Part shown: positions 53,241-62,515 of the stretch, in pieces
Layout: every line of letters starts with the position of its first letter
How positions within the stretch are numbered: the stretch's first letter is position 1
Assembly (NCBI GenBank): GCA_020446815.1
Contig: JAGRDY010000012.1
Span: forward strand, 62,001-126,000
Direction of reading: 5' to 3'
From: Paracoccaceae bacterium
GTDB taxonomy: Bacteria > Pseudomonadota > Alphaproteobacteria > Rhodobacterales > Rhodobacteraceae
Length of the DNA stretch: 64,000 bases
Position numbers and translations under genes: made by a program
Notes under the pieces: model-generated
The model's input: the letters and a program-made list of their open reading frames with translations, nothing else
Told to the model about the DNA's origin: nothing
Database searches by the model: none

Positions 53241-54323
53241 ATGGCCCAGAAAGGCACGATCAGAACGACAGCGGGACGCGGCAGGCGGTTTGACTCGGTG
53301 CTCGATACCATCGGGGATACGCCGGTCATTCGTATCAACAATCTGGGGCCGGACCATGTGCGCCTCTATGTCAAGGCCGAGGCATTCAATCCGGCGGCAT
53401 CCGTCAAGGACCGGCTGGCGGTCAATATCATCGAGGCCGCCGAACGCGAGGGCACCCTGAAACCGGGTCAGACCGTGGTCGAGGCGACCTCGGGCAATAC
53501 CGGTATCGGCCTGGCGATGGTCTGTGCGCAAAAGGGCTATCCGCTGGTGGTGACCATGGCCGAGAGCTTTTCGGTCGAACGGCGGCGGCTGATGCGTATC
53601 CTGGGGGCCAGGGTGGTGCTGACGCCGCGCGCTCAAAAGGCGGTCGGCATGTACAAAAAGGCCGTTGAACTGGCTGAAAAACACGGATGGTTCCTGGCGC
53701 GCCAATTCGAAACGGCGGCCAATGCCGATATTCACGAGACAACCACCGCACGCGAAATCATCGGCGATTTCAAGGGAGAACGGCTGGATTACGTCGTGAC
53801 CGGCTATGGCACCGGCGGCACCGTGACCGGCATTGGCCGGGTATTGCGAAAGGAGCGGCCTGAAACGAAGATCATCCTTTCTGAACCGGCCAATGCCGCC
53901 CTTGTCGGCAGCGGCCAGGCGCAGGAACGTGGCGCGGACGGATCGCCTGCCACGGGCCACCCCGCCTGGAACGCACATCCGATTCAGGGCTGGACACCCG
54001 ATTTCATTCCCGCCGTTTTGCAAGAAAGCATCGACAAGGGGTTTTATGACGACCTGATCCCGGTCGCCGGCCCCGAGGCCATCGCCGCCGCCCGTGATCT
54101 GGCCAGCAAGGAAGGTATCTTCACCGGCATTTCGGGCGGTGCGACATTCGCCACGATGTTGAAGGTGGCCGAGACGGCGGCCGAAGGCTCGGTTCTGCTG
54201 GCCATGCTGCCCGATACCGGCGAACGCTATCTGACAACACCGCTGTTCGAGGGTATTGCCGAGGACATGAACGAAGAGGAAACGGCGCTATCGCTATCGA
54301 CGCCCAACCACCGGATGCCGTGA
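53241..54323 (+). CDS. cysK: Cysteine synthase A
   Basis: A 360-residue PLP enzyme that makes cysteine from O-acetylserine and sulfide. The PLP lysine is in AFNPAASVKDRLAV, the substrate loop in EATSGNTGIGLAM, and the phosphate-binding GTGGTVTGIG loop is present. It is longer than the usual ~310 residues. The extra length is an N-terminal tail (about 1-17), an insertion around GSGQAQERGADGSPATGHPA, and a C-terminal tail. It might be specialised, but no partner cysE is adjacent. The ATG at 53241 follows GGAGAACGAAC. Confidence 0.93.
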   Translation: MAQKGTIRTTAGRGRRFDSVLDTIGDTPVIRINNLGPDHVRLYVKAEAFNPAASVKDRLAVNIIEAAEREGTLKPGQTVVEATSGNTGIGLAMVCAQKGYPLVVTMAESFSVERRRLMRILGARVVLTPRAQKAVGMYKKAVELAEKHGWFLARQFETAANADIHETTTAREIIGDFKGERLDYVVTGYGTGGTVTGIGRVLRKERPETKIILSEPANAALVGSGQAQERGADGSPATGHPAWNAHPIQGWTPDFIPAVLQESIDKGFYDDLIPVAGPEAIAAARDLASKEGIFTGISGGATFATMLKVAETAAEGSVLLAMLPDTGERYLTTPLFEGIAEDMNEEETALSLSTPNHRMP

Positions 54324-54326
54324 CGG

Positions 54327-55454
54327 TCACTCTTCCTCGGTGGCCTCGGCGCGGCTCATGCCGGCGACATTCATCGCCAGCGTCGCGGCCATGAACCCGT
54401 CGAGATCGCCATCCAGCACCCCCTGGGTGTCGGATGTTTCGTGGCGCGTGCGCAGATCCTTGACCATCTGATAGGGTTGCAGGACATAGGAACGGATCTG
54501 GTTGCCCCAGCCTGCGTCGCCCTTGTTTTCATGGGCTTCGGTAATCGCTGCGTTGCGCTTGTCCAGTTCCAGCTGGTAGAGCCGCGATTTCAGCGCCTTC
54601 ATGGCGATGTCGCGGTTCTGATGCTGGGATTTTTCCGAACTCGTCACCACGATCCCGGTCGGGATATGGGTGATACGCACCGCCGAATCGGTCGTGTTGA
54701 CGTGCTGGCCGCCCGCGCCTGACGACCGGTAGGTATCGATGCGGATATCGTTGGGGGCCACGTCGATCTCGATATTGTCATCGACCACCGGATAGACCCA
54801 GACCGAGGAAAACGACGTGTGGCGCTTGGCGGCGGAATCGAAGGGCGAAATGCGCACCAGCCGATGCACCCCGCTTTCCGATTTCAGCCAGCCATAGGCG
54901 TTGGGCCCGGAAATCTTGTAGGCCACCGATTTGAGCCCCGCCTCTTCGCCGGGGCTCATGGATTGCAGCTCGACCTTGTAGCCCTTCTTTTCGGCCCAGC
55001 GTACATACATCCGCGCCAGCATCGACGCCCAGTCGCAGCTTTCGGTGCCCCCTGCCCCGGCGTTGATTTCCAGAAAGGTGTCATTGCCATCGGCCTCGCC
55101 ATCGAGAAGCGCCTCCAGTTCCTTGGCTGCCGCCAGCTCGCTCAACGCCCTGAGGCTCGCTTCGGCCTCGCCGACGATCTCGGCGTCGCCCTCTGCCTCG
55201 CCCATTTCGATCAGTTCGACATTGTCGCCCAGATCGGCCTCGATGCGCCGATAGGTCTCAAGGGATTCGACCAGCATCTGCCGGTCGCGCATGAGTTTCT
55301 GCGCCCTGGCCGGGTCGGACCACAGATCACCATCCTCGATCATCGCGTTGAATTCCTCAAGCCGGTGCGGCGCCGTTTGCAGGTCCATCCGCTGGCCCAG
55401 CAGCTTCAGCGATTTCCTGACCGCCTCGACAATGTTTTCAACCTCGGCGCGCAT
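54327..55454 (-). CDS. prfB: Peptide chain release factor 2
   Basis: A 375-residue RF2 that reads UGA and UAA. The GGQ motif (SGAGGQHVNTTDSAV) and the RF2-specific SPF tripeptide (VRISPFDSAAKRHTSF) are present. The frame is open from MRAEVENIVEAV through to the end with no in-frame UGA near codon 25, so the autoregulatory +1 frameshift known in E. coli prfB is absent here. Confidence 0.97.
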   Translation of the reverse strand: MRAEVENIVEAVRKSLKLLGQRMDLQTAPHRLEEFNAMIEDGDLWSDPARAQKLMRDRQMLVESLETYRRIEADLGDNVELIEMGEAEGDAEIVGEAEASLRALSELAAAKELEALLDGEADGNDTFLEINAGAGGTESCDWASMLARMYVRWAEKKGYKVELQSMSPGEEAGLKSVAYKISGPNAYGWLKSESGVHRLVRISPFDSAAKRHTSFSSVWVYPVVDDNIEIDVAPNDIRIDTYRSSGAGGQHVNTTDSAVRITHIPTGIVVTSSEKSQHQNRDIAMKALKSRLYQLELDKRNAAITEAHENKGDAGWGNQIRSYVLQPYQMVKDLRTRHETSDTQGVLDGDLDGFMAATLAMNVAGMSRAEATEEE

Positions 55455-55593
55455 GGTCGGCTTCCTTGCTGTTCAACGCTGGCGTGATAGCCGAGCCATT
55501 CCGCCCCGACAAGAGAGCCCGGCGGTCTCGCCCTGCGAATACCGCCGCGCGCGGCCTGCCCTGAACACGCTTCCCGAAACCGCTTGCGGCCGG

Positions 55594-58149
55594 TCAGTAA
55601 AGGCCGCCGGAACTCACTGTCCCGAAATCGGCTTGTTTCGGGATGACCTTGGTTTCGCCGGTCGTGGTGGTCACTGAGGTATCCCCATCACCGTCGTAAA
55701 ACTCGCCATAAGCGAATAGCGGCAGGTTCTGGCCCATGGCAAAGCCGCCATCCACCAGCGCGCCAAGGCCGAACAGCGGGTCTTCGCCATCACGGAAATA
55801 TTCGGGTTGGACGAAATCGCCGCTGATGTCGTCGGGCAACCGTTCGCCGGTAAAACGGTTGATCTTGATGAAATGGCCGCCGGGCGGCACCTTGAACTGG
55901 CTGCCGCCGTATTTCTTCACCGCTTGTTGCATGAAGGCATTAAAAACCGGAACGCAAAGCGTACCGCCATAGGCCCCCGCGCCAAGCGATCTCGGCTGAT
56001 CGTATCCCAGATAGCAGCCCGCCACGATATTCGAGGTAAACCCGATGAACCACACATCCTTGGCGTCATTGGTGGTGCCGGTCTTGCCGGCGGTGGGCAC
56101 GGACAGGCGTACACCCGACCCCGACCCGCGTTGCACCACGCCTTGCAGCATCGAGGTAAGCTGATAGGCGGTGATCGCATCCATCACCCGTTCGCGGTCC
56201 GAGGTGATGCGCGGCGCCTGCCCCGGATCGAGGCTGGCCAGGCGGCAATCGTCACAGTGGCGCTGGTCATGGCGGTACACGGTATGGCCCCAGCGGTCCT
56301 GCACCCTGTCCACCAGTGTCGGTTCCACCCGCTCGCCGCCATTGGCGAACATCGCATAGGCCGCGACCATCTTGAACAGCGTGGTTTCCTGCGCCCCCAG
56401 CGCATTGGCCAGATAGGGTGCCAGATGATCATAGACACCAAAACGTTCGGCATAGCCGGCCACCGTCTGCATGCCGATTTCCTGGGCGATGCGCACCGTC
56501 ATCAGGTTGCGCGACTGTTCGATCCCGGTGCGCATCGGGGTGGGCCCGTAATACTTGTTCGATGCGTTCTTGGGCCGCCACATGCCTTGCGGGGTGTCCA
56601 CCTCGATCGGCGCGTCGACGATGATCGTGGCGGGGCTGTAGCCGCTGTCCAGCGCCGCGGCATAGACAAAGGGCTTGAACGACGATCCCGGCTGGCGTTC
56701 GGCCTGGGTGGCGCGGTTGAAGACCGAGCTTTGGTAGGAAAAGCCGCCCTGCATGGCAATGACCCGCCCGGTATTGACATCCATCGCCATGAAACCGCCC
56801 TCGATCTCGGGCACCTGGCGCAGGCTCCAGCGTTTGAAGCTGCCATCCTTCGCGGTCAGTGCCTTGACCAGCACCACATCGCCAATGCCCAGAAGGTCAC
56901 CGGCGGCCTTGGCCTTCTTGCTCAGCCCGCCTTCATCCAGTCTCTTGCGCGCCCAGGTGACATCCTCGGCCATGATCCAGTGGCCGTCTTCGTCTTCATC
57001 GACGCCCTCGATGCCGATACGGGCGTTCTTTTCGGACAGGGTCAGCACCACGGCGGCATGCCAGCCGGGTATGTCGCGCGGCACATCGACGCCCGCCAGC
57101 GCCGCGCGCCAGCTTTCCTGCGCGCCAAGCCGGTCTTGCGGAATGGTCATCCCGGTGCCGCGCCAGATACCCTTGCCGCGGTCGAATTTCTCCAGCGCCG
57201 CCTGAAGCGACTGCGCCGCCTGATTCTGCATCTCGGGATCAACAGTGGCGCGGATCGTCAGGCCGCCACCGAAAAACTCTTCCTCGCCGAAACTCTTGGA
57301 CAGTTGGCGGCGGATCTCGTCGGTGAAATAGTCACGCGGCGGCAGGTTCGACCTGAACGACGGATAATCGCCGTTCTGCACGGACAGGAGCGGCGCGGCC
57401 CTGGCCTTTTCATAAGCCGCTTGGTCAAGATAGCCGTTCTCCCGCATCTGGCCGAGAACATAGTTGCGCCGGTCGATGGCGTCTTGCTTGTCGGCCACCG
57501 GGTGAAGATCGGAGGGTTTTTTCGGCAAGGCCGCAAGGTAGGCGGCCTCTTGCGGTGACAGTTCGTCAAGCGTCTTGTTGAAATAGCTCTGCGCGGCCGA
57601 TGCGACGCCATACGAGTTCACGCCCAGATATATCTCGTTGAGATAGAGTTCGAGTATCTTGTCGCGCGGCAGGGTGTTGACCAGCTGATTGGCAAGGATC
57701 AGTTCCTTGATCTTGCGTTCGGCGGTGCGTTCGCCGCCAAGCAGGAAATTCTTGGCGACCTGCTGCGGGATGGTCGAGGCCCCGCGCAGCGTCTGGCCGC
57801 GGGTTCGGATCGCATCCCAAAGCGCGCCGGCCATGCCACGGGCGTCAAAACCCTGATGCAGATAGAAATTCTTGTCCTCGGCCGAGATGAAGGCTTCCTT
57901 CACCAACGCCGGGATGTCTTCGATGGGAACGAATATCCGCCTTTCGGTAGCGAATTCGTCCATCAGTTGGCCTTCGCCGGAATAGATCCGGCTGATCGTC
58001 TTGGGCGCGTATCGGGCCAGAGATTCATGGTCTGGCAAGTCGCGCCCATACATCCAGAAAACCGCGCCCACCGTAAGCGCCGCGAAAAAGGCGCCGGTGA
58101 CGAGCCAACTGAAAAGGCCACCGAAACTTGACAAGATGAACCGGATCAC
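55594..58149 (-). CDS. mrcA: Penicillin-binding protein 1A
   Basis: An 851-residue class A PBP with glycosyltransferase and transpeptidase activity. It has an N-terminal membrane helix (about 10-33), then the GT51 domain (Glu91 in SAEDKNFYLHQG, then GASTIPQQVAKNFLLGG and ILELYLNEIYLG). An OB-like insert spans about 320-450. The transpeptidase carries SSFK (RQPGSSFKPFVYAAAL), SRN (IEQSRNLMT) and KTGTTNDAKDVWFIG. The start is a GTG at 58149 with AGGAG at seven bases. It lies downstream of the amidase gene. Confidence 0.97.
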   Translation of the reverse strand: MIRFILSSFGGLFSWLVTGAFFAALTVGAVFWMYGRDLPDHESLARYAPKTISRIYSGEGQLMDEFATERRIFVPIEDIPALVKEAFISAEDKNFYLHQGFDARGMAGALWDAIRTRGQTLRGASTIPQQVAKNFLLGGERTAERKIKELILANQLVNTLPRDKILELYLNEIYLGVNSYGVASAAQSYFNKTLDELSPQEAAYLAALPKKPSDLHPVADKQDAIDRRNYVLGQMRENGYLDQAAYEKARAAPLLSVQNGDYPSFRSNLPPRDYFTDEIRRQLSKSFGEEEFFGGGLTIRATVDPEMQNQAAQSLQAALEKFDRGKGIWRGTGMTIPQDRLGAQESWRAALAGVDVPRDIPGWHAAVVLTLSEKNARIGIEGVDEDEDGHWIMAEDVTWARKRLDEGGLSKKAKAAGDLLGIGDVVLVKALTAKDGSFKRWSLRQVPEIEGGFMAMDVNTGRVIAMQGGFSYQSSVFNRATQAERQPGSSFKPFVYAAALDSGYSPATIIVDAPIEVDTPQGMWRPKNASNKYYGPTPMRTGIEQSRNLMTVRIAQEIGMQTVAGYAERFGVYDHLAPYLANALGAQETTLFKMVAAYAMFANGGERVEPTLVDRVQDRWGHTVYRHDQRHCDDCRLASLDPGQAPRITSDRERVMDAITAYQLTSMLQGVVQRGSGSGVRLSVPTAGKTGTTNDAKDVWFIGFTSNIVAGCYLGYDQPRSLGAGAYGGTLCVPVFNAFMQQAVKKYGGSQFKVPPGGHFIKINRFTGERLPDDISGDFVQPEYFRDGEDPLFGLGALVDGGFAMGQNLPLFAYGEFYDGDGDTSVTTTTGETKVIPKQADFGTVSSGGLY

Positions 58150-58295
58150 GAACCACTCCTGCGCGTCTGCGCCATTCTATACAAGCTGGCGCGAAGCGGG
58201 TCAAAACAACTTGCCGCCAGATCCGCCGGCGCGCGGATGCCAGCCGCCCCCCAGCCGCCCCCCCCAATGCCAGCCGCCGCTGCTGCGGATGCGGA

Positions 58296-59501
58296 TCACT
58301 GCCGGATCAACCGCGCCTCGGCAGCATCGGCAACCGCCCATTTGCGCAAGGCCGCCGCGATCGCCATTTGCAGGGACTTGCGCCATTCGGGGTCTTCCAG
58401 ACGGGCGCGATCGGATCTGGATGACAGGAATCCGGCTTCCAACAGGACCGACGGGATATCCGGCGATTTCAGCACGGAAAACCCCGCCTGCTGGATCGGA
58501 TGGCGGAGCATCCTGATGCCGGCCGCGCTGATCGACGCGGCCAGAGTCCGCGCCAGCCGGTCGGATCGCGGCTGGGTTTCGGTCCGGCTCATGTCCATCA
58601 TCACCGCCGCCAGCACATCGTCCTGCCCCGCCAGATCGACCCCGGCCAGCAAATCGGCCCGGTCGTGGCGCTGGGCGAGCAAGGCCGAGGCGCGGTCGCT
58701 GGCCTTGTCGGAAAGCGTGTAGACGGTTGCCCCCTGGGCAACCCCTTCGGCCAGGGCATCGGCATGGAGCGACAAGAACACATCCGCCCCGGCGGCGCGC
58801 GCAATGCTGATGCGCGCCTCAAGCGGCACGAAGACGTCCGCCTGCCGCGTCAGAACGACGCTCATGCCGTCGCGGCGAAGCATCGCGGCCAGCTCGGTGG
58901 CAAATGCAAGAACGATCGCCGCCTCGCTCGCGCCGCCCGCCTCGGCACCGGGGTCGATGCCGCCATGGCCGGGATCGAGCACCACGATGAGCGGCGCATC
59001 ACCCGTCTGGCGCCGCCTGGCCTTGGCCACCGCCGCCGGTTGCGGCATCGCCCCGGGGCCGTTTTCTTCGGCGTGCTTCGCGGTCAGACGGACAAAATCC
59101 TCGGGTGTTGCCGGATCGAGCCGGATGACAAGCCTGGCCGCCCCGTCCGGCCGCTCTTCGGCACTGCTCAGCCGGTAGGGTCCGTCGAGCTGGGCCACCA
59201 GCCGCGACCAGCCCGCGCGGATCGGACCCCAGCCCAGCGCGACGACCCGCCCGGACCGGTCCACGCCGCCGACATCCGCCCGCCCCGGACCGTCCCCGAA
59301 GAAATCGACGACCAGCCGCGGCGGCGCATCGAGCAGAAAGGCGCGGTAGGCGAGCGGCGCGGAAAGCGCAAGTTCAAGACGAATCCCCTCGCCCGCGTCA
59401 ACCACCCGCGACGCCGCGCTATCCAGATCGGCGCCGGCGGCCTGGCCGGCCCAAAGCGCCAGGGCCGTCAGCACGCCCGCCAAACTTGCTGGAAACTTCA
59501 T
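58296..59501 (-). CDS. N-acetylmuramoyl-L-alanine amidase, AMIN domain
   Basis: A 401-residue AmiC-like amidase that separates daughter walls. It has a signal peptide (about 1-24), an AMIN domain (about 28-125), a linker, and an Amidase_3 catalytic domain (about 175-390). Zinc-site motifs are VLDPGHGGIDPGAE, LSLHADA and LEAGFLSS with the catalytic Glu. It is followed by the PBP1A gene after a 146-base gap rich in short CCAGCCGCC repeats. Confidence 0.95.
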   Translation of the reverse strand: MKFPASLAGVLTALALWAGQAAGADLDSAASRVVDAGEGIRLELALSAPLAYRAFLLDAPPRLVVDFFGDGPGRADVGGVDRSGRVVALGWGPIRAGWSRLVAQLDGPYRLSSAEERPDGAARLVIRLDPATPEDFVRLTAKHAEENGPGAMPQPAAVAKARRRQTGDAPLIVVLDPGHGGIDPGAEAGGASEAAIVLAFATELAAMLRRDGMSVVLTRQADVFVPLEARISIARAAGADVFLSLHADALAEGVAQGATVYTLSDKASDRASALLAQRHDRADLLAGVDLAGQDDVLAAVMMDMSRTETQPRSDRLARTLAASISAAGIRMLRHPIQQAGFSVLKSPDIPSVLLEAGFLSSRSDRARLEDPEWRKSLQMAIAAALRKWAVADAAEARLIRQ

Positions 59502-59554
59502 TCCGGGTGCCTGTTTTCGGCCATCATAGGCCCGATCGTGATCGAACGAAACCG

Positions 59555-60697
59555 TTATCGCCGCGCCGCCATGAAAGAGGCAAGCCGCGCCAGCCCGTCA
59601 CGCATGTCGGCGCTCGATCCGGCATAGGAAAACCGCAATGTGCCTGCCCCGCGCTGAGGGTCGAAATCAAGCCCCGGCGTGACCGCCACCCCGGCCTTGT
59701 CGAGAATTTCGGCGGCAAATGCACGGGCATCGCCGGTCAGATCCGACACATCCGCATAGATGTAGAAGGCTCCGTCGGGCGGGGCGATGCGGGTGAACCC
59801 GGCCGACGGCAGCCCTTCCAGCATCAGCTTGCGGTTTTCGGCGTAGACAGCACGGTTCGCTTCCAGTTCGTCGGTACAGTCCAGCGCGGCAAGCGCCGCG
59901 ATCTGGCTGGCATGGGGCGGGCAGATGAACATGTTTTGCGCCAGCCGTTCGATGGTGCGGATATGGTCCGCGGGCACGACCATCCAGCCCACCCGCCAGC
60001 CGGTCATCGAAAAATACTTGGAAAACGAATTGATCACATAAACGTCGTCGGAAATTTCCAGTGCCGATACCGCAGGTTCGTCATAATGAAGCCCATGGTA
60101 GATCTCGTCCGACACCAGGGCGATGCCGCGGGCCTGCGCGGCCCCGATCAGACCCGCCAGCGCATCGCGGTTCAGCATCGTGCCCGACGGATTGGCCGGC
60201 GAGGCGACGATCAACCCCGCCACAGCGTCGGGAATGTCGCCGCTGCGGGGCTGGTAGCGGTCTTCCGCGCGCGTCGGAATGCCGACCGGAGTCAGCGACA
60301 GCGCGCGCAATATCTGCCGGTAGGACGGATAACCCGGCAAACCCAGCGCCACCCTGTCGCCCGCATCGAAAAGCGCCGTGAAGGCCAGCAGGAAGGCGGC
60401 CGATGACCCCGACGTCACCACCACCCGCGCCGGATCGAGATCGACCCCGTACCAGCGCCGGTAAAGCGCGGCGATTCCCGCGCGCAGTTCCGGCAGGCCC
60501 AGCGCCACCGTGTATCCCAGTGCGCTGCGCTCCATCGTACCGGCCAGCGCCGCGCGCGCCCGCGCCGGGGCCGGGGTCGATGGTTGGCCCACTTCCATAT
60601 GAATGATCCGGCGCCCGGCGGCCTCGGCGCTGCGGGCCGCCTCCATCACGTCCATCACAATAAAGGGATCGACCCTTCCGCGTCTTGATGTGCGCAT
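59555..60697 (-). CDS. Class I/II aminotransferase
   Basis: A 380-residue PLP-dependent aminotransferase, fold type I. The Schiff-base Lys is in NSFSKYFSMTGWRVGWM, the Asn/Asp PLP contacts include SPANPSGTML and DEIYHGLHYDE, and the final Arg-like stretch is GAGTLRFSYAGSS. The overall layout resembles aspartate or aromatic aminotransferases, but no specific substrate can be assigned. Confidence 0.9.
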   Translation of the reverse strand: MRTSRRGRVDPFIVMDVMEAARSAEAAGRRIIHMEVGQPSTPAPARARAALAGTMERSALGYTVALGLPELRAGIAALYRRWYGVDLDPARVVVTSGSSAAFLLAFTALFDAGDRVALGLPGYPSYRQILRALSLTPVGIPTRAEDRYQPRSGDIPDAVAGLIVASPANPSGTMLNRDALAGLIGAAQARGIALVSDEIYHGLHYDEPAVSALEISDDVYVINSFSKYFSMTGWRVGWMVVPADHIRTIERLAQNMFICPPHASQIAALAALDCTDELEANRAVYAENRKLMLEGLPSAGFTRIAPPDGAFYIYADVSDLTGDARAFAAEILDKAGVAVTPGLDFDPQRGAGTLRFSYAGSSADMRDGLARLASFMAARR

Positions 60698-60880
60698 CTA
60701 TCTATCCCTATCCTTGCGGGCGAAACCGGCTTCGTTCATCCCAATCCGCGCGCGCAAGGTCAATGCCTGCCAGCCATCGGGGCAAATGCGGCCTTGCGGC
60801 GCCGGGATAATCTGCGATGGTCCGCAGCCATCGACCACCGGCCCCGCGGCAGCAGCACGGGCGCCAAACAGGGAAACCGC

Positions 60881-61621
60881 ATGAAACTCATTCCGCTTGC
60901 ACTGATCGCCTGCCTTGCGACACCCGCCTTTGGCTTTGACATCGCCTCGATGAGCATCGCCGAACGCGAGGCATTTCGCGCCGAAGTGCGCGCCTATCTT
61001 CTGGACAACCCCGAGGTGCTGACCGAAGCCATCGACGTCTTGCAGGGCCGCCAGGCCGAAGCCGCGGCTCAGGGCGATCTGGCGCTGGTCAAGGCCAATG
61101 CCGCCGATCTCTTCGAAGATGGCTACAGCTATGTAGGCGGCAACCCGGACGGCGACCTGAACGTGGTCGAATTCCTCGACTACCGCTGCGGCTATTGCAA
61201 AAAAGCCCATGCCGAGGTCGAGGCACTGGTCGAAACCGACGGCAATATCCGCTATGTGGTCAAGGAATTCCCCATTCTGGGCGATCAGTCGGTGCTGGCC
61301 TCGCGCTTTGCCATCGCGGCGCTGCAAACCGTGGGACCGGCGGCCTACGCCAAGATCAACGCAGGGTTTTACGAAAGCTTTCGCGGCGACGTGACGCCCG
61401 AGACGCTGACCGCCTTTGCCGCCAGTCTCGGGCTGGACGGTGCGGCAATCATTGCCGCGATGGATGCCCCCGAAGTCACCCGGGTGATCGAGGAAAACCA
61501 TCTTCTGGCCCAGCGGATGAAGATTTCCGGCACCCCGACCTTCGTGTTCGGCGACCAGATGCTGCGCGGATATGCGCCGCTCGAACACATGAGGCAACTG
61601 GCCGAGGCCGCGCGAAGCTGA
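60881..61621 (+). CDS. DsbA-family thiol oxidoreductase
   Basis: A 246-residue exported thioredoxin-fold protein. The signal peptide is about 1-18 (LALIACLATPAFG). A helical N-terminal segment runs 25-75, and the thioredoxin domain has the active site DYRCGYCKKAH (Cys103, Cys106) and cis-Pro GTPTFVFG. The CGYC redox site resembles DsbC/ScsC-like and Com1-like proteins. It may introduce or shuffle disulfides in the periplasm. The ATG at 60881 is preferred over the longer frame from 60794 because it gives the signal peptide. Confidence 0.93.
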   Translation: MKLIPLALIACLATPAFGFDIASMSIAEREAFRAEVRAYLLDNPEVLTEAIDVLQGRQAEAAAQGDLALVKANAADLFEDGYSYVGGNPDGDLNVVEFLDYRCGYCKKAHAEVEALVETDGNIRYVVKEFPILGDQSVLASRFAIAALQTVGPAAYAKINAGFYESFRGDVTPETLTAFAASLGLDGAAIIAAMDAPEVTRVIEENHLLAQRMKISGTPTFVFGDQMLRGYAPLEHMRQLAEAARS

Positions 61622-61666
61622 ATTGCCCCCAGCGCCCGGAACCGAACCGTGACGACAAAGACAGCG

Positions 61667-62167
61667 ATGCCCATCACCATCGCCGAGGCCACCACCCCGG
61701 CGGAAATCGGCCATATCCGCGCGCTGGTGCGCGACTATGCCAGATGGCTGGAGGCCGATCACGGGATCAGCCTGACTTTCCAGAACATCGAAGCGGAACT
61801 GGCCGCCCTGCCGGGGAAATACGCGCGCCCCGAAGGCGCCTTGCGGCTGGCGAAAACCCCGGACGGCGCGGCGGTGGGATGTATCGCGCTGCGCCCTCAT
61901 GAAGGTGTGACGGGCGAAATCAAGCGCCTTTTCGTGGCACCCGACGTGCGCGGCGGCGGGCTGGGCTCGCGGCTCATAGACGACATCATCGATTGCGCGC
62001 GCGCCTGCGGGTACCGGCGGCTGATCCTGGATACCGGCGAATTCATGGGCCCCGCCCGCCGACTTTACGCCCGGCACGGATTCAGCCCGATTCCCCCCTA
62101 TTCGCCGGCGCCACCGGGGATCACCATCCACCATATGGGGCGCGATCTGGGCGACAGTGCGGATTGA
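61667..62167 (+). CDS. GNAT family N-acetyltransferase
   Basis: A 166-residue GNAT protein. The acetyl-CoA loop is IKRLFVAPDVRGGGLGSRLI, with the R/Q-x-x-G-x-G/A pattern, followed by LDTGEFMGPARRLYARHGF. Substrate unknown. An upstream GTG at 61649 would add six residues. It lies 46 bases after the DsbA-like gene on the same strand. Confidence 0.88.
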   Translation: MPITIAEATTPAEIGHIRALVRDYARWLEADHGISLTFQNIEAELAALPGKYARPEGALRLAKTPDGAAVGCIALRPHEGVTGEIKRLFVAPDVRGGGLGSRLIDDIIDCARACGYRRLILDTGEFMGPARRLYARHGFSPIPPYSPAPPGITIHHMGRDLGDSAD

Positions 62168-62515
62168 GCCATCGCAGATCGACGGCAAGACGGCCCACAA
62201 AGGGTTCGGTCATACGCCCAGCCATCGGGCGCGGTGTGTGGTCAGCGCCTATCGGGCACCGTCTGACCCGGGTCGGGGCGCGCTGCGATTTATCCCAGCC
62301 ATGCAAGCACATCGAAGCGGCAGTCCACCCAAGCAGCGCCGAAGCCCCTGCCCGTGGCAGCGAATCCGCAGGCCCGGACGGCAAAAGGGCGACTATTTTA
62401 GTCTGATTTGACGCCCTTGACGGGGAATGACCAAAACCTGACGCAGACAGGCCTTGCCAGCCCGCCGCCATCGCCTAGAAAGAAGCCAGCGCAAGAACAG
62501 GACCGGAGCTTTCCC
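62168..62515. other. 348-base gap before the ASKHA gene
   Basis: No gene is supported. Two TTGACG/TTGACGG hexamers occur near 62408-62422 without a matching -10, and no sigma-54 or terminator signature is clear. Confidence 0.45.

Noticed and set aside
54327-55454. Programmed +1 frameshift in prfB
   Set aside because: The frame is continuous from the start codon, with no in-frame UGA or CUUUGA slip site near codon 25.
55807-57558. 583-aa plus-strand ORF over the PBP gene
   Set aside because: It is antisense to the mrcA coding sequence, where all catalytic motifs are visible on the minus strand.
62400-62515. Sigma-54 promoter before the ASKHA gene
   Set aside because: The TGGCAG near 62356 is not followed by the TTGC element at the required spacing.
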